Shown in pieces: positions 58,445 through 64,000 of a DNA stretch of 64,000 bases. A program made the position numbers and the translations under genes. The notes under the pieces are model-generated. The model saw nothing but the letters and a program-made list of their open reading frames with translations, did not search any database and was not told the DNA's origin. The DNA is from Streptomyces sp. NBC_00239 (GTDB lineage Bacteria; Actinomycetota; Actinomycetes; Streptomycetales; Streptomycetaceae), in NCBI RefSeq assembly GCF_036194065.1, contig NZ_CP108095.1, forward strand, positions 1,426,001 to 1,490,000, written 5' to 3'. Each line of letters opens with the position of its first letter. Positions within the stretch are counted from its first letter, which is position 1.

Positions 58445-60657
58445 GCGGCGTGCGCTGGGAGAAGCACGACGGGCCCGGCGGTCCGGCCGGGTACGGGGGC
58501 ACCCCGCGGCCGGCCGCGCCGGCGGAACCCGCTCCGCCGGAGTCCGCCCAGGCCGCCGCCACAGGAGCCGCCGCCACCGCCTCCGCCGGGGCGAGCGGGC
58601 CGACCGGACCTGTCGGCGCCGGTCCCGGACCCGGACCCGCGGGGCCCGCCGGCCCCGGTGGGGCGATGCCGCCCGCGGCACATCCCGCGATGCCCCGGTG
58701 GGCGGTGTCGCTGGGGTGGGAGCTGCGCCGGGGCCGCCAGGTGGTCCTGGACGGCCAGGTGCGCGACCGCTGGTGGCTGGACGGCCGCCCGGCCTCGTTC
58801 CGGACCCTGGTCACGGGGGTGCTGGAAGAACTCGGTGGCGCGGAGGTGGTGGGCTGGTGGGATCCCGTCGACGGGCTGACGTTCCCGTTGCCGGGTCACG
58901 CCAAGCGCTTCGACGAGCTGGTGGCCCGGCTGCCCGCCCGGCCCACGACGACGACGGCACCCCCGACGGCGCCCCCGACGGCACCGGTCGGCGGGGCGGG
59001 GTCCCCGGCCGGCCCGCATCCCGGCTCCGCACCGCATCCCGGCTCCGGCCCCGCCGCCGGTACGACGACCCGGCGCGGTGCGGAGCGGCGCCAGGCCCAG
59101 GACCGGCTGTTCGAGCCCCTGCCGGTCCGGCGGCCGACGTCCTTCGAGGACGTGGTGGCCACCGTGCGGCGCCTCGCGGCCAGCCCCGACGCCGCGACCG
59201 CGTTCGTGTTCCAGGACGTGGACCACGTACTGCCACCGGGCCGACCGGACTCACAGCTGGGCTACCTGCGGCTGCGGGCCGCGATGACCGACGCCGTCGT
59301 GCCGCGCCCGGGACCGTACGCCGACGACGATCCGCGCGCACGCAACGCCGTGCTCTGCGTGGTCGGGGACGTGGGACGGCTGCCCGGCTGGTTCCACCTG
59401 GAGGACCCGCGGATCGCCGCCCTGCACATCGGCCCGCCCGGCCCGAGCGAACGCCGGCTGTGGCTGTCCTGGCTGCGCCGGGAGTTCACCGGGCAGGAGC
59501 ACGCCACCCGGGCCGACATGGAGGCGCTGGTGGGCGCCACCGACGGGATGCCCGGCTGGGAGATCGACGCGCTCGCCCGGACGTCCCGGCTGCGCGGCGC
59601 ATCCCTGCACAAGCCGGACAAGCTGCTGGAACAGCACCGCCTCAACGTGAGCGTGGATCCGTGGACCCAGCTCGACCAGGAGACCGTGGGGCGGGCCGCG
59701 CAGGTGCTCGGCAACCGGGTGATCGGACAGAACACCGCCGTGGAGGCGGTGACCGCGGCCCTCCAGGCGGCCTTCGTGGGGGTGGACTTCGGCGGCTCCG
59801 GCACGGCCCGGCCGCGCGGCGCGTTCTTCTTCGTCGGCCCCACCGGCGTGGGGAAGACGGAACTCGCCAAGGCGGTGGCCGAGTTGATGTTCGGCGACCA
59901 GAGCGCCTACGCCCGCTTCGACATGAGCGAATACCAGCAGGAGCACGCCGCCGAGCGCCTCGCGGGCGCCCCGCCCGGATACGTGGGGTACGAGCAGGGC
60001 GGCGAGCTGACCCGGCGGGTCCAGGAACGCCCTTTCAGCGTCCTGCTGTTCGACGAGATCGAGAAGGCCCACCCGAAGGTGCTGGACAAGTTCCTCCAGA
60101 TCCTGGAGGACGGCCGGCTGACCGACGGCCGCGGCCAGACCGCGCACTTCTCCCAGTGCCTGATCATCTTCACCTCCAACACCGGCGCCGACGCCGTCCA
60201 GGACCTGCTGGCCGAGCGCGGCGGCGAACTCCCCTACTCCGACCTGGAGGCGCACTTCCGGCATGCGGTGGAGGAGAAGTTCCGGGAGATCGGGCGTCCG
60301 GAGATCTACGGACGGCTGCGGCCCGGCGTGGTCGTCTTCGACATGCTCCGCAGCGAGCACATCGTCCGGATCGCCGACCGGCTGATCGCGCAGCTCGCCG
60401 ACTCGGTGCGCGAACGCCACCAGGTGGAACTGCGCTGCGACCCGTCCGGCCTGCACCCGTGGCTCGCCGACCGGATGGCCGACCCCGGGCGCCTGGCGTA
60501 CGGCGGCCGCCAGATCCGCAACGAACTGGAGGTGCTGCGCGCCGCGGTGGTCCGGCACTTCCTCGCCCACCGGCCGCCGCCGGGCAGCGTGCTCGCGATC
60601 GGCGTGGACGCGGAGGGCGTCCCGCGGGTCTCCACCGAAGGGGGCGCGGCGTCGTGA
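58441..60657 (+). CDS. AAA+ ATPase, ClpB-like, with degenerate first AAA domain
   Basis: A 738-residue protein. An Ala/Pro/Gly-rich head and a small N-domain (about 75-165; GWELRRGRQVVLDGQVRDRW) precede an AAA-like region (about 210-415) that keeps a Walker-B-like FVFQDVDHVL and a VVGDVGRLPGWF sensor stretch but has no P-loop. The second domain is an intact ClpB/ClpX-type AAA: Walker A GPTGVGKT (466-473), Walker B LLFDEIEKAH (Asp538-Glu539), pore-type GYVGYEQGG, arginine-finger region and a C-terminal AAA lid. It would unfold or remodel a partner such as the vWA or CHAT protein. GTGA overlaps on both sides. Confidence 0.92.
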   Translation: MSGVRWEKHDGPGGPAGYGGTPRPAAPAEPAPPESAQAAATGAAATASAGASGPTGPVGAGPGPGPAGPAGPGGAMPPAAHPAMPRWAVSLGWELRRGRQVVLDGQVRDRWWLDGRPASFRTLVTGVLEELGGAEVVGWWDPVDGLTFPLPGHAKRFDELVARLPARPTTTTAPPTAPPTAPVGGAGSPAGPHPGSAPHPGSGPAAGTTTRRGAERRQAQDRLFEPLPVRRPTSFEDVVATVRRLAASPDAATAFVFQDVDHVLPPGRPDSQLGYLRLRAAMTDAVVPRPGPYADDDPRARNAVLCVVGDVGRLPGWFHLEDPRIAALHIGPPGPSERRLWLSWLRREFTGQEHATRADMEALVGATDGMPGWEIDALARTSRLRGASLHKPDKLLEQHRLNVSVDPWTQLDQETVGRAAQVLGNRVIGQNTAVEAVTAALQAAFVGVDFGGSGTARPRGAFFFVGPTGVGKTELAKAVAELMFGDQSAYARFDMSEYQQEHAAERLAGAPPGYVGYEQGGELTRRVQERPFSVLLFDEIEKAHPKVLDKFLQILEDGRLTDGRGQTAHFSQCLIIFTSNTGADAVQDLLAERGGELPYSDLEAHFRHAVEEKFREIGRPEIYGRLRPGVVVFDMLRSEHIVRIADRLIAQLADSVRERHQVELRCDPSGLHPWLADRMADPGRLAYGGRQIRNELEVLRAAVVRHFLAHRPPPGSVLAIGVDAEGVPRVSTEGGAAS

Positions 60658-62774
60658 GCGTCCTCGCCGTCGACATAGGGCACCGCTTCGGGCGGATCGC
60701 CCGGCCGGTCCCGGGCGGTGCGCCGACGACGGTCACCGTCCGGCTCGACACCCCGGACGACCTCGCGGGAGCGCTCGCCCAACTCCTCGCCCTCGCCCAC
60801 GCCGAGGCCTCCGACGGCAACGACCGGGACCCGGGCGGCAGCGGACCCGGCGCCGCCGCCGTGGCGCTCGGCCTGCCGCCCTCCGGCGCGCAGGACCTGG
60901 CCCGCCGGGGCGCCGCGACGGAGGCGGGCCTCCTCGTGGCCCACCAGGCGCCCGAGCCGGTGGCCGCGGCCCTCGCCTACGGTGCGGTCACCGCGGGCGC
61001 CGACCACACCGTCCTGGTCCTCGACCAGGGGGCGACCACCCTCGACCTCACGCTGCTCGCGGTCACCCCGGACCGTACGGTACGGATCCTCGACACCCGC
61101 ACCCACCTGCTGGGCGGCGCGGACTGGGACCGGGCCGTGGCCGCCGGGCTGCGCCGCGGACTGCCCGGCTCCGCCGCACCGCAGGAGTCCGTGCTCACGG
61201 CCGTCGCGGAGGATCTGCGGCGGCAGCTCTCGGAGCGGGAGACCGCCACCGCGACCGTCACCATCGAGGGGCGGGAGCACGGGCTGGCCCTCGACCGGGC
61301 GACGCTCGGCCTGCTGACGGCGCCGCTGCGCGAGCGGGCCGAGGCGGCCGTCACCGCCGCGCTGGCGGCGGCCGGCCACGACCCCGACGGCATCCTGCTG
61401 GCCGGCGGCCTGTCGGCCGCTCCGGGCACGGCGGAACGCCTGGAGGAGCTGCTCGGGCTGCCCGTACGCTGCCGGAACCGGCCCGAACTCGCCGTGGTGG
61501 AAGGCCTGATCGCACTGGCCGGCTTCGGCCCGCTGCGGATCCTGCGGGGCCCCGCACCCGCCCCGAGCACCACCCTGCCCCCGTACGGCCCGACCGACCC
61601 CGAACCTCCCACGCCCTGGCCCCGCCCCGCCCCGGGTCGCCTGCCCGACACCGACCGCACCCCCGGCCCGGATGCGGCGCCGACCCCCGGGGCGGTGCCC
61701 GGCGCGGTGCCCGGCCCGCGCCGGGCGCCCGGCCCCGATCCGGCGTCCGACCCCGAGCCCCTTTCCGGCTCCGAGCCCTTCTCCGACCCCGAACCGACGC
61801 ACGCCCCCGGACCGGCCCCCTCCCCCCGCTCCCCCTACGCGGCCGGCGGGGACGTGCCGGCGGCCGGTCCCGAGGCGGGGCGAACCGAAGAGGAGCAGGT
61901 GCCGGCAGCGGAGCCCGGCCCGCGGATCCCTCCGACGGCGCCTCCCCCAGAGCCCGTTCCGCCGCGGCCGCCCCACCCGCCGCAGGCGCCCCCCGTACCG
62001 CCCGGGTCGTCGGGGTGGGCCGCGGGTGGCACCGTGCCCGATCAGGGGCCGACGGCCGCCGTGGCGGTGTCGGAGCTGAGCGCGATCAGGCGGGGTGACC
62101 ACCTGCTCGTGCTGTGGGCGTGGCCGCCGTCCTCCCGGACCGCCCGGGTCCGCTGGCGCGCGGAGCACCCCGGCGGTACACCGGTCCCCGCACCCGACTC
62201 CCCCACCGAAGCGATCACCGAAACGATCACCGGGCCTGCCACCGGCACCGGCCGCGCCACCGACCCCGCCTCCGCCGCCCCCACCACCGGCGACATCCTC
62301 GTCCGCCGCCGGGTCTACGAGCACGACGGCGGGCTCGACCTGCACGTGGGGCGCGGCGCCGTCACGCTCACCGTCGAGGCCCTGGTCAGCGACCCCGGCG
62401 TGGACATCGAGGAGGCCACTGCGCTGCCCGTACCGGCCGAGCCGCCGCTCGTGCTGTACGAGCCCCGCGTGCGGCGCCGCCTCGGCGGGGGCCGGACCGC
62501 CACGGTCACCTTCCGCTGCGCGTCCGGATGCACACTGCCCGCGCTGCGGATCGTGCACGGTACCGGCAGCTTCCGGCCGGCGAGTCCCGCCGAGGGAACG
62601 GTCCTGCACGAGGTGCCCGCGCAGCCGCTCGCCGCGGGGGTGCCGCTGTCCGTCCGGTTCCCGCTGCCGCCGTCCCGGGAGACCTCCTGGCTGGTGTGCT
62701 TCCCGGCCGACCCCGATTCCCTCGGCGAGGTGGAGCTCCGCCCCGTCGCCCTCCACCGTCTGCGGGTGAGCTGA
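60654..62774 (+). CDS. Hsp70-like ATPase fused to beta-sandwich domains
   Basis: A 706-residue protein. The N-terminal 300 residues are an actin/Hsp70-type ATPase lobe (LAVDIGHRFG; HQAPEPVAAALAYG; VLVLDQGATTLDLTLL; GILLAGGLSAAPG), without the substrate-binding domain of DnaK. A Pro-rich linker (about 300-465) leads to two or so strand-rich domains (VAVSELSAIRRGDHLLVLWAWP ... ) that may bind targets. Such fused Hsp70-like proteins occur beside GTPase/AAA+ genes in multicellular bacteria. GTGA overlap with the AAA+ gene; one base separates it from the GTPase. Confidence 0.9.
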   Translation: MSVLAVDIGHRFGRIARPVPGGAPTTVTVRLDTPDDLAGALAQLLALAHAEASDGNDRDPGGSGPGAAAVALGLPPSGAQDLARRGAATEAGLLVAHQAPEPVAAALAYGAVTAGADHTVLVLDQGATTLDLTLLAVTPDRTVRILDTRTHLLGGADWDRAVAAGLRRGLPGSAAPQESVLTAVAEDLRRQLSERETATATVTIEGREHGLALDRATLGLLTAPLRERAEAAVTAALAAAGHDPDGILLAGGLSAAPGTAERLEELLGLPVRCRNRPELAVVEGLIALAGFGPLRILRGPAPAPSTTLPPYGPTDPEPPTPWPRPAPGRLPDTDRTPGPDAAPTPGAVPGAVPGPRRAPGPDPASDPEPLSGSEPFSDPEPTHAPGPAPSPRSPYAAGGDVPAAGPEAGRTEEEQVPAAEPGPRIPPTAPPPEPVPPRPPHPPQAPPVPPGSSGWAAGGTVPDQGPTAAVAVSELSAIRRGDHLLVLWAWPPSSRTARVRWRAEHPGGTPVPAPDSPTEAITETITGPATGTGRATDPASAAPTTGDILVRRRVYEHDGGLDLHVGRGAVTLTVEALVSDPGVDIEEATALPVPAEPPLVLYEPRVRRRLGGGRTATVTFRCASGCTLPALRIVHGTGSFRPASPAEGTVLHEVPAQPLAAGVPLSVRFPLPPSRETSWLVCFPADPDSLGEVELRPVALHRLRVS

Positions 62775-62775
62775 C

Positions 62776-63963
62776 ATGGCCAGACCACTGACCTGCCCGT
62801 ACTGCTACGAGAGCATGACCGCCCGCGGGATCCGGTTCCGGTGCAGCAGCCGGACCAGCCGCACCCAGAAGCGGTGCGAGCGCCGACGCGACCCGGTGCT
62901 CGCCGACCGGATGGGCCAACGGGCGGAGGTGGGACCGGAGTTCGCGGCGGACGGTCGCAAGCGGAGTGCGGTGTGCCCCGACTGCGACGGCGAGACCACC
63001 TTCCGCATCTGCCCGGTGTGCCACATGACCCTGCCGGTGGAGTTCGGCATGGTGGACAGCCGGCTGATCGCGATGGTCGGAGCCAAGGCCACCGGCAAGA
63101 CCGTCTACATGACCGTGCTGCTGCACGAGATGATGAACCGGGTGGGGGCCTCGTTCAACGCCTCGATGCTCGCCGCTGACGACCTCACCATGATGCGCTT
63201 CGTCTCCGAGTACCAGGACCACCTGTACCGGGACGGGCGGATGTTCGCCGGCACCCGGACCGCGGTCGCCAACGACAACCGCATCGACCCGCTCGTGTTC
63301 CGCTTCGGGGTGCGCCGGCGCGGGCTGCTCGGCGACCGGCCGCAGCACATCGTGCTGTCCTTCTTCGACACCGCGGGCGAGGACTTCAACTCCCGCGACA
63401 ACATGGAGGTCAACACCCGCTACCTGGCCCACGCCGACGGCATCATCCTGCTGCTGGACCCGCTCCAGATGCCCGGCGCCCGCCAGTGGGCCGCCCCCGG
63501 CACCGCCCTGCCCGGCACCGAGGGCGTCGACAGCCCGCTGAACGTGCTGGGCCGGGTCACCAACATGCTGCACGCCCAGCACCGGGGCCGCCGGTCCGGC
63601 AAGGTCCGCACCCCGCTTGCCGTGGTGTTCTCCAAGATGGACGCCTTCTGGCACCTGCTCGACAAGGGCAGCCCGCTGCGCGACCACCCGCCGCTCGGCG
63701 GCCGGTTCGACGTGCCGGACAGCCTGGACGTGCACGACGAGGTCCGGCACCTCCTCAAGGACTGGGACGGGATGGCCATCGACCGGATCCTGGAGAACAA
63801 CTTCGCCCGCCACCGGTACTTCGGGGTGTCCGCGCTGGGCCGCGGCCCCACCCCCGAAGCCCGGGTGGCCCCGACCGGCATCCAGCCGTACCGGGTCGCC
63901 GACCCGCTGCTGTGGCTGCTCTCCGAGACCGGCGCGGTGCCCCGGACCGGGCGGGAGCGGTGA
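62776..63963 (+). CDS. Zinc-ribbon TRAFAC-type GTPase
   Basis: A 395-residue protein. The N-terminus has zinc-ribbon cysteines (CPYCYESM; CPDCDGE; CPVCHM). A P-loop GAKATGKT (102-109) follows, then the switch FFDTAGEDF and a base-recognition motif FSKMD in place of NKxD. The spacing fits the TRAFAC class, near the Rab/Rag-like group described in actinobacterial conflict systems. Its stop overlaps the next gene start (GTGA), and that gene begins like a GTPase-associated protein, supporting a switch-plus-effector pair. GTP-dependent control of the upstream AAA+/Hsp70 machinery is inferred. Confidence 0.92.
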   Translation: MARPLTCPYCYESMTARGIRFRCSSRTSRTQKRCERRRDPVLADRMGQRAEVGPEFAADGRKRSAVCPDCDGETTFRICPVCHMTLPVEFGMVDSRLIAMVGAKATGKTVYMTVLLHEMMNRVGASFNASMLAADDLTMMRFVSEYQDHLYRDGRMFAGTRTAVANDNRIDPLVFRFGVRRRGLLGDRPQHIVLSFFDTAGEDFNSRDNMEVNTRYLAHADGIILLLDPLQMPGARQWAAPGTALPGTEGVDSPLNVLGRVTNMLHAQHRGRRSGKVRTPLAVVFSKMDAFWHLLDKGSPLRDHPPLGGRFDVPDSLDVHDEVRHLLKDWDGMAIDRILENNFARHRYFGVSALGRGPTPEARVAPTGIQPYRVADPLLWLLSETGAVPRTGRER

Positions 63964-64000
63964 CCGCCGCCGGCCCGCCGCCGCTGCGGCAGCTCTACTA
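63960..64000 (+). CDS. 5' end of a probable GAP1-N-type GTPase-associated protein
   Basis: Only 13 codons are in the window (MTAAGPPPLRQLY plus one more Tyr). The GTG overlaps the GTPase stop as GTGA, and the sequence RQLYY is the usual beginning of the GAP1-N1 domain found next to TRAFAC GTPases in Streptomyces. The call therefore rests on position and a very short match; anything more needs the sequence beyond the window. Confidence 0.5.
   Translation, partial: MTAAGPPPLRQLY

Overview
This is 64 kb of very GC-rich actinobacterial DNA that looks like a Streptomyces or a close relative. The support is GTG/ATG starts with ATGA/GTGA stop-start overlaps, modular type I PKS genes, many P450s, a large LuxR-type (LAL) regulator with a rare TTA codon, and G+C-rich I-shaped hairpins between convergent genes. 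I saw no rRNA, tRNA, CRISPR array, insertion sequence or integrase.

Region 1 (1-28142) is the right-hand part of a type I polyketide gene cluster. It starts inside a PKS subunit (KS-AT-ACP visible), followed by the terminal subunit KS-AT-KR-ACP-TE. Both terminal modules appear unable to reduce their beta-keto group: one has lost its KR domain and the other has a mutated KR. Next come a FAD monooxygenase, a complete acyl-CoA carboxylase (beta, epsilon, alpha), ferredoxin, ferredoxin reductase, an acyl-CoA dehydrogenase-like protein, two P450s with atypical I-helices, a SnoaL-like protein, a divergent TetR/MFS pair, a type II thioesterase, a metallophosphoesterase overlapping a phosphopantetheinyl transferase (a PptH/PptT-like pair), and the LAL regulator. 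Extender supply, chain release, tailoring oxidation, export, carrier-protein activation and control are therefore all present. The start of the assembly line lies outside the window, so the product cannot be named.

Region 2 (28143-32126) is a compact translationally coupled cassette: XRE-type regulator, a possible 13-codon ORF, an ImmA/IrrE-like HExxH peptidase, a membrane protein of the MAB_1171c type, and a P450. It resembles a regulator-peptidase-membrane sensor unit wired to a P450.

Region 3 (32127-46129) holds ordinary accessory chromosomal genes: a hotdog thioesterase, a FadH-type dienoyl-CoA reductase, a repeat-rich intergenic block, a small membrane protein, an APH-type kinase, a PLP-dependent dehydratase-like protein, a TetR regulator, secreted alpha-galactosidase, a membrane molybdopterin oxidoreductase, a secreted M6 metalloprotease and a canonical P450.

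Region 4 (46408-64000, running off the end) is the most striking part. An effector-like block (CHAT caspase-like protease, Xre/ParS-like antitoxin, RES-domain protein, macro-domain protein) ends at a strong hairpin. It is followed by ten tightly coupled genes: a small protein, vWA, PP2C phosphatase, Ser/Thr kinase-like protein, radical-SAM protein, membrane coiled-coil protein, AAA+ ClpB-like ATPase, Hsp70-like ATPase, zinc-ribbon TRAFAC-type GTPase, and the first residues of a probable GAP1-N protein. This matches the type of NTP-dependent, chaperone/GTPase-regulated conflict systems described computationally in multicellular bacteria. The RES/antitoxin/macro NAD+ module and the radical-SAM protein are less expected. 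Functions here are inferred from domains, gene order and coupling; none is proven by the sequence alone.
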